DNA from: an uncultured Megasphaera sp.
GTDB taxonomy: Bacteria; Bacillota; Negativicutes; Veillonellales; Megasphaeraceae
Reading direction: 5' to 3'
Assembly (NCBI RefSeq): GCF_900539295.1
Contig: NZ_UQBH01000002.1
Location: 1 to 64,000 of the forward strand
DNA: 64,000 nucleotides
In this document: positions 9,201-16,293 of the stretch, one piece after another
Position numbering within the stretch: position 1 is the first letter of the stretch
Layout of the letters: the number at the start of each line of letters is the position of its first letter
Translations under genes and position numbers: made by a program
Notes under the pieces: model-generated
Databases searched by the model: none
Seen by the model: only the letters and a program-made list of their open reading frames with translations
What the model was told of the DNA's origin: nothing

Positions 9201-10528
9201 TCGTTGAGCAGGATGTCCTCGATGTGGCCGTCTTTGATGCGGCTGCACTTCATGTCCTGACCGCCGATGTCGAGGAGAAAGTCGACATCCGGGCAAAAAT
9301 GCGAGGCTGCCTGATAGTGGGCAATCGTTTCGACTTCGCCAAGATCCAGGTGCAGGGCTTCTTTGAGGAGGGCTTCGCCGTAGCCGGTGATGCCCGATTT
9401 GGCAATGAAGGCACCCTTGGGCAGGCGGGAATAGACGGCGGCTACGATTTTCTTAGCGGCTGTCAGGGGACTTCCTTCATTATTCTGATAGTGAGAATAG
9501 AGAATCTTCATGTCTTCGCTCAAGACGACGGCTTTAATGGTCGTCGAGCCGGCATCAATGCCGAGATAGCAGGGACCGCTGTAGCTTTCGAGATCTCCGT
9601 GCGGCACGGTATGTCGGCTGTGGCGTTCTTGGAATTCGTCAAGTTCGGCCTGGCTGTTAAAGAGGGGGGCTACCCGGTCTGATTTAGCCAGCGTCGATTC
9701 GTCGACGTTCTTAAGCTGTCCCATGAGATTCATGAAGGACACGGGCTTGGTGTTCATGCTGCCAAGGGCAGCGCCGATAGCGACATATACTTGAGCGTTT
9801 TCCGGGGCAATGACCTTGTCCGGCGTCAAGTGAAGGGTCTTGGCGAATTGTTCGCGCAGCTGCGATAAATACGTCAGCGGGCCACCGAGGAAGCAGACCG
9901 TGCCCTTGATAGGACGGCCGCAGGCAAGTCCCGTTATAGTCTGGAATACGATGGACTGAAAGACCGAGGCAGCGACGTTTTCCTTGCTGGCCCCTTCGTT
10001 TAAGAGTGCTTGGATATCGGTCTTGGCAAAGACGCCGCAGCGGGCGGCAATGGGGTAGATCGTATCTGACTTTTTAGCCAGTTCATTCAGGCCGCTGGCT
10101 TCCGTGTCGAGGAGGGTTGCCATCTGATCGATGAAAGCACCCGTTCCGCCGGCGCAGTTGCCGTTCATGCGGTGTTCATTGCCGCCGGTGAGGTAGGTGA
10201 TCTTTGCATCTTCACCGCCCAGCTCGATGATGACATCGGACTGCGGGTAGTACGTCCGGACGGCTTTCGTGCCGGCAATGACTTCCTGCAGGAAGGGGAT
10301 GTGCAAATAGTCGGCCAGGGCAATACCGCCGGAACCGGTGATGGCCATGGTGATCTCACGGTCGCCAAAGATTTCATAGGCGTTTTGGAGTAAATCCCAA
10401 ACTTTCTGGCGTATATCCGTATAGTGGCGGACATAGCATGCGTGCAGGCATTGTTTGGCATGGTTGAGAACAGCGATTTTTACTGTCGTCGAACCGATGT
10501 CAATGCCGATGTGTAAGAGATTCTTCAT
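6233..10528 (-). CDS. Giant acyl-CoA dehydratase activase-like protein (two BadF/HgdC ATPase domains plus DUF2229 and HgdB-like region)
   Basis: This 1431-residue protein has two ASKHA ATPase modules in tandem. The first begins GIDIGSTTVKIAVL (residue ~6) and the second YLGIDAGSTTIKAVV (~318). Each has the paired cysteines that hold a bridging 4Fe-4S cluster in HgdC activators: NCAGGTGAF and RCGVFAKTD in the first, ACSSGCGSF and RCTVFMNSK in the second. A Cys cluster CGLCTNNC (~606) leads into a DUF2229 region starting IGIPRVLNMYEDYP (~672) and a long dehydratase-component-like C-terminus. Classical activators use ATP to inject an electron into 2-hydroxyacyl-CoA dehydratases. The role of this fused form is not established. 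Start at ATG with AGGGTGA just upstream; a perfect 16-bp palindrome lies immediately 5' of that. Confidence 0.88.
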   Translation of the reverse strand: MKNLLHIGIDIGSTTVKIAVLNHAKQCLHACYVRHYTDIRQKVWDLLQNAYEIFGDREITMAITGSGGIALADYLHIPFLQEVIAGTKAVRTYYPQSDVIIELGGEDAKITYLTGGNEHRMNGNCAGGTGAFIDQMATLLDTEASGLNELAKKSDTIYPIAARCGVFAKTDIQALLNEGASKENVAASVFQSIVFQTITGLACGRPIKGTVCFLGGPLTYLSQLREQFAKTLHLTPDKVIAPENAQVYVAIGAALGSMNTKPVSFMNLMGQLKNVDESTLAKSDRVAPLFNSQAELDEFQERHSRHTVPHGDLESYSGPCYLGIDAGSTTIKAVVLSEDMKILYSHYQNNEGSPLTAAKKIVAAVYSRLPKGAFIAKSGITGYGEALLKEALHLDLGEVETIAHYQAASHFCPDVDFLLDIGGQDMKCSRIKDGHIEDILLNEACSSGCGSFLDTFAKSLKMSIQEFSKAALLAKSPIDLGSRCTVFMNSKVKQAQKEGATLADISAGLSYSVIKNALYKVIKVKDPAKLGQHIVVQGGTFYNDAVLRAFEKLLGRQVIRPSISGLMGAFGMGIICRTAYHQDHAVSTIVDEKSLQDLSITTSIRHCGLCTNNCLLTVNTFNDGRSFITGNRCERGAAGSTTARKKPLPNMYKIKYNLLFGYKPLVDAPRGTIGIPRVLNMYEDYPFWFTFFTKLGYSVVLSDPSSKGLFEKAMDTIPSDSACYPAKLVHGHIENLLQKGVDRIFYPCIQNGPQEGSKDNTFNCPMVMSYPEVIRNNMGERLAETNTPYLCPFLPLHDKKRIAKRLIEELKAWNLPDREIKQAAMAAWEEEEAYKQKVYNLTQKILDDLKKTGQRAIVLCGRPYHVDPEINHGIPELINSLGLAVLTEDGVASLSTFDGNLRVVDQWSYHSRLYRAAQYVTQHPNLELVELNSFGCGLDAIVADQVQDILAHGHKIHTLLKIDEGSNLGAIRIRLRSLLFVMNHRPKEDYTLEPYSYEKTIFTKEDAKKNVILAPSMTPIHFPMLMSAFEHEGYHVELLPHQNQEAIDTGLAYIHNDACYPAIMSLGQILTALKSGKYDLDHTTVMISQTGGCCRATNYIGMIRKALNDANMSQVAILSLNMKGMNKQPGFQPGLGFWHRLIMGMIYGDALQQVLYRTRPYEKVKGTAEALFHKWQKKCTQQLKKADFKSFKRNLRDLIDEFDHIEMSEEKKPRIGLVGEIYVKFHPIANNHIVRMIEEEGGEIIVSGLADFFLYGLLDDQFRHKYLSGSWKDALFSKTGVRLLEWYRKPYEQAVAKSRHFDPITSIYDIADEAKKFLSLGHEAGEGWFLTGDMIDLIHRGAKNIVCLQPWACLPNHVTGKGMIKTLKAAFPETNIVAIDYDPSASSVNQTNRLKLMLTTTFEGIRETVQEDTKPVLPFMSGVRINSSLEK

Positions 10529-10793
10529 GTTTTGTCACCCTATCGGTTTATAAACCGACTCTTTCTTTAAAAAATTTTATTTATAATAAAGACTATATGT
10601 AAAAAGTCTACTTTATATTGTACCATAATCCCTTTATTCTGTAAGGGGGTGACACAAAGGATTTTTCTTATTAAGAAGAAATCGATATCATTTTAGAAAT
10701 CATGAAATGCGCTGCGACAAACGATGCTAAATATGCTAAAATGAAGTCACTATCGGAATATGATAAAAACAGGCTATTACTAAGGAGTATACT
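10529..10793. other. Divergent intergenic region between the activase and speE
   Basis: 265 AT-rich bases. They hold a perfect 16-bp palindrome (10543-10558) next to the activase ribosome site, a small inverted repeat AGACT-N10-AGTCT near 10590-10610, and the G-rich 12-mer TAAGGGGGTGAC at 10642-10653 that recurs upstream of the universal stress gene. No open reading frame with a credible ribosome site was seen. Confidence 0.6.
10543..10558. promoter_or_regulatory. Perfect palindrome, operator candidate for the activase gene
   Basis: TCGGTTTATAAACCGA is fully self-complementary over 16 bases and lies 15 bases upstream of the minus-strand start codon, next to the ribosome site. A dimeric repressor site is the simplest reading; no regulator is known for it. 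Confidence 0.5.
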
Positions 10794-11642
10794 ATGAAAA
10801 AATTTATAACGGAACATCAGTCCCCTTACTTAGACCTGACGACGGAAGCCTCGGATATTCTCTATCGCGGCCATTCTGATTTTCAGGATATCATCGTTGC
10901 CGATTCGAAAGAATTCGGCCGCATGCTGGTATTAGACGGTGTATTTCAAACGTCGATCAAGGATGAATTCATGTACCATGAAAGCATCGTCCATATCCCC
11001 CTGTTCCTGCATCCTGATCCCAAACGGGTTCTCATCATCGGTGGCGGTGACGGCGGCTCGGCGCGGGAAGCCGTTCGTCATCCTGAAGTCGAATCGGTGG
11101 ACATGGTTGATATCGACGGCAAGGTCATCGAACTGTCTAAAAAATATTTTCCGGAGATTTCAAAGGCTATGTTGGAAGAAAATCCCAAACTGACCGTAAC
11201 GGTTGGCGACGGCATCGCCTTTATGCGCCAGGCTGAAAACTATTACGACGTCATCATCGTCGACTGCTCCGATCCGGTCGGACCCGGGGAAGGCCTTTTC
11301 ACCTATGATTTTTACAAGGATACCTTTAAGGCACTGAAAGATGACGGCATTTTTGTCCAGCAGACGGAATCGCCCTTCATGCACGGAAAGCTGGTGAAAG
11401 ACGTGTTTGACTGCGTTTCGGATATCTTCCCCATCGCCCGGTTGTACACAGCTTTCATCCCGCTCTATCCGTCGGGGATGCACTGCTTTACGATGGGATC
11501 GAAAAAATACGATCCCCTGCAGTGGACGCCCAATCGCAAGCGGACCTTCCCGACGCGCTACTATAATGAAGGAATTCAGCAGAGCGCCTTCGTCCTGCCG
11601 AACTTCGTAAAGGATCTGCTGTACGGAAAAGCTGACCGCTGA
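10794..11642 (+). CDS. speE: Spermidine synthase (polyamine aminopropyltransferase)
   Basis: A 282-residue enzyme of normal length that transfers an aminopropyl group from decarboxylated S-adenosylmethionine to putrescine. The N-terminal beta domain (EHQSPYLDLTTE, then VLDGVFQTS) is followed by a Rossmann fold with GGGDGGSAREA (residues 83-93), the acidic MVDIDGKVIE and the catalytic loop VDCSDPVGPGEGLF (D157, D160). The ribosome site AAGGAG (10782-10787) fixes the start. It stands alone: no speD or speA/speB lies beside it, so putrescine and decarboxylated AdoMet must come from elsewhere. Confidence 0.95.
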   Translation: MKKFITEHQSPYLDLTTEASDILYRGHSDFQDIIVADSKEFGRMLVLDGVFQTSIKDEFMYHESIVHIPLFLHPDPKRVLIIGGGDGGSAREAVRHPEVESVDMVDIDGKVIELSKKYFPEISKAMLEENPKLTVTVGDGIAFMRQAENYYDVIIVDCSDPVGPGEGLFTYDFYKDTFKALKDDGIFVQQTESPFMHGKLVKDVFDCVSDIFPIARLYTAFIPLYPSGMHCFTMGSKKYDPLQWTPNRKRTFPTRYYNEGIQQSAFVLPNFVKDLLYGKADR

Positions 11643-11707
11643 TTACGCGTATTTTGCAGCTATGCTTTTTAGGTCGCGATTCTTTTGTGATTAAATGTAA
11701 AAAATAC

Positions 11708-11736
11708 TTGACTTTGTAATTGAGTCATGGTAAGAT
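11708..11736 (+). promoter_or_regulatory. Sigma-70 type promoter of the tRNA cluster
   Basis: TTGACT (11708-11713) and TAAGAT (11731-11736) are separated by exactly 17 bases, about 50 bases before the first tRNA. The -10 box lies inside the left arm of a 55-base near-palindrome. Confidence 0.75.
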
Positions 11737-11785
11737 TATCTACGTTGACGACGCTGATTCGGCGTCGTTACGGCAGATAATCTTA
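11731..11785 (+). repeat. 55-base near-palindrome in the tRNA leader
   Basis: The outer arms TAAGATTATCT and AGATAATCTTA (11 bp) match perfectly. After a poorly matched 6-base stretch, the inner arms ACGACGC and GCGTCGT (7 bp) match around a short loop. It ends four bases before tRNA-His. It could be an operator overlapping the -10, or an RNA hairpin guiding 5' processing. Confidence 0.65.
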
Positions 11786-11788
11786 TAT

Positions 11789-11865
11789 GGCGGGTATGGT
11801 GAAGTGGTTAACACGGCGGATTGTGGCTCCGTTATGCTAGGGTTCGAATCCCTATACTCGCCCCA
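11789..11865 (+). tRNA. tRNA-His (GTG anticodon)
   Basis: The acceptor stem GCGGGTA pairs with TACTCGC (one G-T). An extra G at -1 faces C73, the identity element of tRNA-His. The anticodon loop reads TTGTGGC with anticodon GTG. The T arm has GGTTCGAATCC, and the 3' CCA is encoded. First of three tRNAs with spacers of one and five bases. Confidence 0.97.
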
Positions 11866-11866
11866 T

Positions 11867-11941
11867 AGGGGTATAGCCAAGTGGTAAGGCACCGGACTTT
11901 GACTCCGCTATGCGCTGGTTCGAATCCAGCTACCCCTGCCA
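11867..11941 (+). tRNA. tRNA-Gln (TTG anticodon)
   Basis: The acceptor stem AGGGGTA pairs with TACCCCT. The D arm is AGCCAAGTGGTAAGGC, the anticodon loop CTTTGAC has TTG, the T arm is GGTTCGAATCC, and CCA is encoded. Only one base separates it from tRNA-His. Confidence 0.97.
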
Positions 11942-11946
11942 GCCAT

Positions 11947-12022
11947 GATTCATTAGCTCAGCTGGTAGAGCACCTGACTTTTAATCAGGGTGTCCCGAGT
12001 TCGAATCTCGGATGGATCACCA
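11947..12022 (+). tRNA. tRNA-Lys (TTT anticodon)
   Basis: The acceptor stem GATTCAT pairs with ATGGATC (one T-G). The D arm is GCTCAGCTGGTAGAGC, the anticodon loop CTTTTAA has TTT, the T arm is AGTTCGAATCT, and CCA is encoded. Last tRNA of the cluster, followed within a few bases by a terminator. Confidence 0.97.
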
Positions 12023-12025
12023 AAG

Positions 12026-12058
12026 AAGGCGTCGCACATCGTGCGGCGCCTTTTGTTT
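12026..12058 (+). terminator. Terminator of the tRNA cluster
   Basis: The stem AAGGCGTCGCAC / GTGCGGCGCCTT around ATC is followed by TTTTGTTTTA. Confidence 0.9.
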
Positions 12059-12101
12059 TACCCTTATGCTTTATGGATGAGAAATTTTTTTGGTCAGACG
12101 T

Positions 12102-12136
12102 AAAAAAGCAGGACTGCGAACAGTCCTGCTTTTTTA
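12102..12136 (-). terminator. Terminator of the antiporter gene
   Basis: A perfect 15-bp stem (AAAAAAGCAGGACTG with a CGAA loop) lies just past the stop of the minus-strand antiporter gene. The symmetric A and T runs could let it act in both directions. Confidence 0.85.
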
Positions 12137-12148
12137 TAACCTTTTTTC

Positions 12149-13516
12149 TTATAAGAAGAAAACGAAGGTATTGATGATGAATACCGGGATGAGGATGGCG
12201 ATAGACCAGCCCATGTATCCGAAGAAGCTCGGCATTTTGATCTTATTTTCTTCAGCAATGGACTTAACCATGAAGTTCGGGGCATTGCCGATGTAGGTGT
12301 TGGCGCCCATGAAGACGGCACCGGCCGAGATAGCTTCCAACATGATTTGAGAGACTGTACCGACGGAAGTCGTAATGCCTTCCGTTGCGCCAAGCGCTCC
12401 GGCTGTCTGCAGGAATACCAAGTAGGTCGGCGTGTTGTCGAGGAAGGACGACAGGGCGCCGGTAGCCCAGAACATCTGCCAGGGATTGTTCATGCCCAAT
12501 TCAGCCCCGTGGGCTTTAAGCAGAATCAGGGCAGGGATCATGGTGACGAAGATGCCGATAAAGAGTTTGGCAACTTCGATAATGGGAGCATACGTAAATT
12601 CGTTGAGGTCTCGCGTCGATTTTTTCGTCGTTTTGATCGAAAGGAAGGCTGCCGCTAAGATGATGATGATTTCAGCCAGGGTTGCATAGGGGAAGACGAT
12701 TTCATCGTAAATGTGGATGCCGGCACCGTTGGCAAAGAAGGGGTGCATTTCCGGCAGGAGACCGTTGGCCAAAACACCGATGATGATCATGGCGATGAAA
12801 ATCAGGTTATGAGCTCCTTCGAGGCTGATCGGCTCTTTGCTGCCGGCGGCCAAAGCGTCATGAGGAGAGCGGCCTTCTTTTATTTCTTTATTATAAAAAT
12901 GTTTGTCCATTAAGGCGAAGATGGCGAACATGATGACCAAGTTCAAGAGCAGAATTGGCAGGAGGTGGAAGGTCCAGGTGAAGGGAACACCGCGCTGGAA
13001 GCCCATGAACAGGGGTGGATCGCCAAGCGGCGTCAGGCAGCCGCCCATGTTGGCAACGAGGAAGATAAAGAAGACCATGAGGTGTACTTTATTCTTACGC
13101 CAGGCGTTGGCTCGGATCATCGGCCGGATGAGCAGCATGGCGGCACCGGTCGTGCCGATCCAGCTGGCGAGTGCCGTACCGATGAACAAGAGGAGACAGT
13201 TGACCTTCGTCGTTCCGGCCAGGGTGCCCCGGACGGCGATGCCGCCGGCTACGACAAATAGCCCCAGGAGAAGCACGATAAAGGGAATGTAGTCGAGGAG
13301 TACCGATTCCAAAAGGCGGAACCATGACTCACCGATGCCATAAGCAACTGCAAAGGGAATAAGGAATAATAAAGACCAGGCAAAAGCCACGCCGAGCATG
13401 TGTTTTTCCCACCACTCCGGTCGGACGAGGGGGACGATGGCGATGGATAGGAGCATCCCGGCAAAGGGAATAATGCTCCATACGGGTAAGGTCGCACTTA
13501 CGAGTTCGTGTGTCAT
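12149..13516 (-). CDS. Sodium:proton antiporter of the NhaD / ion transporter superfamily
   Basis: A polytopic membrane protein of 455 residues with about a dozen hydrophobic segments. Motifs typical of NhaD-like anion/Na+ transporters are visible: ASWIGTTGAAMLLIRP, VFFIFLVANMGGCLTP directly followed by LGDPPLFMG, and near the end SFLDNTPTYLVFLQ. A role exchanging Na+ for H+ would fit a cell with a cation-pumping Rnf complex, though citrate or dicarboxylate transport cannot be excluded. A GTG nine bases further upstream would extend the protein by three residues, but it overlaps the ribosome site AAAGGTGG, so the ATG at 13516 is preferred. Single-gene unit with its own terminator. Confidence 0.82.
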   Translation of the reverse strand: MTHELVSATLPVWSIIPFAGMLLSIAIVPLVRPEWWEKHMLGVAFAWSLLFLIPFAVAYGIGESWFRLLESVLLDYIPFIVLLLGLFVVAGGIAVRGTLAGTTKVNCLLLFIGTALASWIGTTGAAMLLIRPMIRANAWRKNKVHLMVFFIFLVANMGGCLTPLGDPPLFMGFQRGVPFTWTFHLLPILLLNLVIMFAIFALMDKHFYNKEIKEGRSPHDALAAGSKEPISLEGAHNLIFIAMIIIGVLANGLLPEMHPFFANGAGIHIYDEIVFPYATLAEIIIILAAAFLSIKTTKKSTRDLNEFTYAPIIEVAKLFIGIFVTMIPALILLKAHGAELGMNNPWQMFWATGALSSFLDNTPTYLVFLQTAGALGATEGITTSVGTVSQIMLEAISAGAVFMGANTYIGNAPNFMVKSIAEENKIKMPSFFGYMGWSIAILIPVFIINTFVFFL

Positions 13517-13761
13517 AAAAACCACCTTTCTTAATCATTACAAAAAAGTAAATTTAAGTATGCTATAATTAACATTATATCATAAGAAAATGAAAGTTTA
13601 TACTCTATTTTTACATTTTTTAATGTCATTTAGGCTGAGATCAATTTGTGCTTTTAAAAATAAGGCTCTTTTTTTCTAAATAATTTTTTTGCCAGGCAGG
13701 AATCTGCTAAGGGGGTGACGAATATATACTTAACGACAAGGCATTATAAGGAGGGATTCAT
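13517..13761. other. Divergent intergenic region between the antiporter and the universal stress gene
   Basis: 245 strongly AT-rich bases carrying the promoters of both genes, not resolved confidently. TAAGGGGGTGAC at 13708-13719 is identical to the 12-mer upstream of speE. A 16-codon frame from a GTG at 13715 ends exactly on the start of the stress gene, but it lacks a separate ribosome site. Confidence 0.5.
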
Positions 13762-14208
13762 ATGAAGCAATATAATAACATCATCGTTCCGACCGACGGT
13801 TCGGTCAATTCGAAACGGGCTTTGGAACATGCCGTCGTCATTGCATCATCCTTGGGCGCTATGATTACGCTGGTCTATGTTGCCAACATTGTATCGGTTA
13901 TTTCTAATTTCGATCAGATTCCCAACGCCAGCGGCTATGTAACCGAACAGGTTGCACTCGATATGGAAGAAGAAGGTAAAGGCATTCTCGATGAGTTTGC
14001 CAAGGCCATTCCTCAGAACATCGAAGTCAAGAGCGTCTTTGAAGTCGGCTCGCCAGGTCCTGCCGTCCTGTCGGTAGCCAAAAAATTTAATGCCGACCTG
14101 ATCGTCATGGGCAGCCGCGGCCTCGGACCGCTGAAAGGCTTGTTCATGGGTTCTGTCAGCAGTTATGTCGTCACTCATTCGGTCTGCCCCGTATTAATCG
14201 TAAAATAA
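13762..14208 (+). CDS. Universal stress protein, UspA family
   Basis: A single 148-residue Usp domain, the normal length. It begins NNIIVPTDGSVNSKRALEHA and ends with the ATP-binding pattern G-x2-G-x9-G-S in GSRGLGPLKGLFMGSVS, then VCPVLIVK. Members with this motif bind ATP and help survival during starvation or stress. The gene has its own ribosome site AAGGAGG and a terminator, so it is monocistronic. The specific stress cannot be read from sequence. Confidence 0.92.
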   Translation: MKQYNNIIVPTDGSVNSKRALEHAVVIASSLGAMITLVYVANIVSVISNFDQIPNASGYVTEQVALDMEEEGKGILDEFAKAIPQNIEVKSVFEVGSPGPAVLSVAKKFNADLIVMGSRGLGPLKGLFMGSVSSYVVTHSVCPVLIVK

Positions 14209-14254
14209 ACGGTGACGCAATGCCTTAATGGCCTTGTCCTGCCGCAGGCTGGCT

Positions 14255-14292
14255 AAAGGGTCTTCTTGGGATTTTCCCGGAGGCCCTTTTTT
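14255..14292 (+). terminator. Terminator after the universal stress gene
   Basis: AAAGGGTCTTC and GGAGGCCCTTT form an imperfect stem with a GGGA/TCCC inner part, followed by TTTTTTCG. Confidence 0.7.
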
Positions 14293-14466
14293 CGTGCCCT
14301 ACGTGAAAGGGGTCAATCGTTTCACTCGTGACGGTTACGGGCAATTTATTCTTTTGGGAATATGTAAAAATTTGGCGGATGCCATAGGGAAAAGAGTCAT
14401 TTTGTGATATACTGAATAGACAGGTGTGCTTTTTTAGGACTGCCTGAAATATCACATTACGAAGGG

Positions 14467-14505
14467 TCCCGGAGTGCCTCGTTCCGGGATGGCGCCTGGG
14501 AGGCA
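14467..14505 (+). promoter_or_regulatory. Leader hairpin with loop complementary to the ribosome binding site
   Basis: TCCCGGA (14467-14473) and TCCGGGA (14483-14489) form a perfect 7-bp stem with a 9-base loop. The loop bases TGCCTC (14475-14480) are the exact complement of GAGGCA (14500-14505), which holds the Shine-Dalgarno sequence of the gene starting at 14509. An H-type pseudoknot could block translation. Confidence 0.45.
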
Positions 14506-14508
14506 AGT

Positions 14509-16293
14509 ATGAGACGGAATACCAATGAATGGTTGGACCACAAGGTCACTGACTGGGTTTCTAAAGGCTGGATTACGGAAGAAGCCCGTGAAAAAATACG
14601 AAAATCTTACGGCAGGGATGAACAAAGGACTTCTCTTTTGGCGCCCCTGCCTTTATATGCGTTTTTATCGGCCCTGGGCTTTGCAGCCGTTGTTATGGCC
14701 GTCATCTGGGGCCTTTCCCAATTATGGTACTATGTATCGGTTCCGGCCCGCATGGCCTTGGCCAGCGTGCTGTTGCTGGTGACTCAGGCCGGCGTAGGAC
14801 TGGCCATGTTTCAGAAGCGCCAGGGGTCAGTGGCTGCTGACGGCATTGCCCTCATCCATTGTCTGGGTGTGTTTGTCGTCATGGCCATGGCTGAACAGAC
14901 CTTTTATATCGGCTGGGATGTGCCGGCTTATGTCGTAGCTTGTGCCATCTTGTGCCTGCCTGTCGTCTACCTTTTGTGCTCCGTTGCGGCCCTTATCGTC
15001 TACGACGTGTCGATCCTCTATTGGACGGCTGCCGGCGGTCCTATCAACACCTTTGGCGGGACTGCCCTGCTGTGGCTGCTCCTGCTGTTGGCCGTGCCTT
15101 TCTATAATACCTTAATTAATCTTCGCGATGAACGGCGTCTGTCTGTCTTTTCGTGGGTCATGACGATTACCGTCTTCATTGCCTTTGGCCTGGCAGCCAG
15201 GACGACGGAATACATTTCCTTCCTGCTCTCCGGCAGTTTGGCTGTTACCATTATGCTGGTCGGCTACTCCATCGATATTCACCAGTCGTGGGGCGTGCCT
15301 TTCCGCTGGTTTGGCCGTTTTGCAGCCGTCGGTTCGCTCCTCGTTTCCTGCTTGCCTTTTTCCTGGGATGGTGTGGCTCAGGTTCAGGATTTCCATTGGA
15401 CGACCGATTTGGTAACGGTCCTGCTCTTCGTCATCATGGCAGGACTTATGGCTAAAACCGTGAAAAAACGGCTGTGGGGACCGGTGCTGTACCTGGCAAT
15501 TCCGGTTATCCTGGCCTTTGAAACGCTCCTCGTCCGGTCGGCCCTTTATTCGTCCATTCCTTTGATCCTTTCATCGCTGTACATCGTCGTCATCGCTGTC
15601 TATGAAACGGCTCAGGGCTTTAAGCCGGACCACAAGGCGCACATGCAGTTTGGTGTCGTCACCTTTATCAGCTTAGTCCTGTCCTTCGTCTTTGGCACGC
15701 ATTTTTCACCGTTGGCGCCGATTCTGGCCATCATCATTTTGGCCTTGATTATCTTCCAATTCAAACGGACTCAGAAAGATAAAACCTCGGCGGCTCAGCG
15801 GGCTTCGCGTCGGGCACGACTTCGCCATTCGGCGGCTCGTATCCGCAATGATGAAGCCGTTCTTGAGGAGGAACCGGCCCCAGAAGAAGAGCTCCCCGTG
15901 TGGTATGCTCCCGACGAACCGGAACGGGATGAAACGGTGGAAGAATGGATGAAGGATATCCGCATCCCGTCGCCTTCCGAGTTGGGTCTTGGCGGGGACA
16001 CGGATACGGCCGAAACGATGCCGGCGGCGACCGAAAATAAGACGGCGCCCCCGTTGGTATTTAACTTGTCGGTCCCGACTGAAAGTACGGATCGAGACGA
16101 TCTGCCTCCGCGCCAAGTCGTTCGTGAAAGAACAGAAGCCGTACCGCAGCAGATGGCCGTTCCTCAGGAAAAGACGAAAGAAAAGTCTCCGGCCGTCACT
16201 GAATCGCCGTGGAGTCATATGAAACCGGAACCGAAACGCAAAAAACACTTTACCCAGTCGCCGTGGTCCCATCAAGGAGGCAAGTCGGAATGA
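14509..16293 (+). CDS. DUF2157 domain membrane protein with long charged tail
   Basis: A 594-residue protein. The soluble N-terminus (EWLDHKVTDWVSKGWITEEA) is the DUF2157 signature. Roughly residues 45-425 then form a many-helix membrane region (about 12 hydrophobic stretches). The last ~165 residues are charged and low in complexity, and end with two copies of SPWSH (SPWSHMKPEPKRKK and SPWSHQGG). DUF2157 proteins are often followed by a GDYXXLXY protein, exactly as here; neither has an established function. Its TGA overlaps the next ATG (ATGA), so translation is coupled. The leader can form an SD-masking structure. Confidence 0.8.
   Translation: MRRNTNEWLDHKVTDWVSKGWITEEAREKIRKSYGRDEQRTSLLAPLPLYAFLSALGFAAVVMAVIWGLSQLWYYVSVPARMALASVLLLVTQAGVGLAMFQKRQGSVAADGIALIHCLGVFVVMAMAEQTFYIGWDVPAYVVACAILCLPVVYLLCSVAALIVYDVSILYWTAAGGPINTFGGTALLWLLLLLAVPFYNTLINLRDERRLSVFSWVMTITVFIAFGLAARTTEYISFLLSGSLAVTIMLVGYSIDIHQSWGVPFRWFGRFAAVGSLLVSCLPFSWDGVAQVQDFHWTTDLVTVLLFVIMAGLMAKTVKKRLWGPVLYLAIPVILAFETLLVRSALYSSIPLILSSLYIVVIAVYETAQGFKPDHKAHMQFGVVTFISLVLSFVFGTHFSPLAPILAIIILALIIFQFKRTQKDKTSAAQRASRRARLRHSAARIRNDEAVLEEEPAPEEELPVWYAPDEPERDETVEEWMKDIRIPSPSELGLGGDTDTAETMPAATENKTAPPLVFNLSVPTESTDRDDLPPRQVVRERTEAVPQQMAVPQEKTKEKSPAVTESPWSHMKPEPKRKKHFTQSPWSHQGGKSE

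Larger units (their letters stand above)
14209..14508. other. Intergenic region with terminator and structured leader
   Basis: 300 bases between the stress gene and the DUF2157 operon. They contain the stress gene terminator (14255-14292), a TATACT preceded by TGTGA near 14408 that may be the -10 of the next operon, and a leader hairpin whose loop can pair with the ribosome site (14467-14505). Confidence 0.6.

Noticed and set aside
12347..13292. Several overlapping plus-strand frames opposite the antiporter gene
   Set aside because: Shadows of a hydrophobic minus-strand gene; no start signals, compositions typical of antisense reading.
13715..13765. 16-codon frame (GTG) ending on the start of the universal stress gene, a possible leader peptide
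   Set aside because: The GTG is part of the G-rich 12-mer, so there is no room for a ribosome site; no attenuator structure follows.
14225..14506. Minus-strand 93-codon frame in the gap before the DUF2157 gene
   Set aside because: It runs through the stress-gene terminator and the structured leader and lacks a ribosome site.
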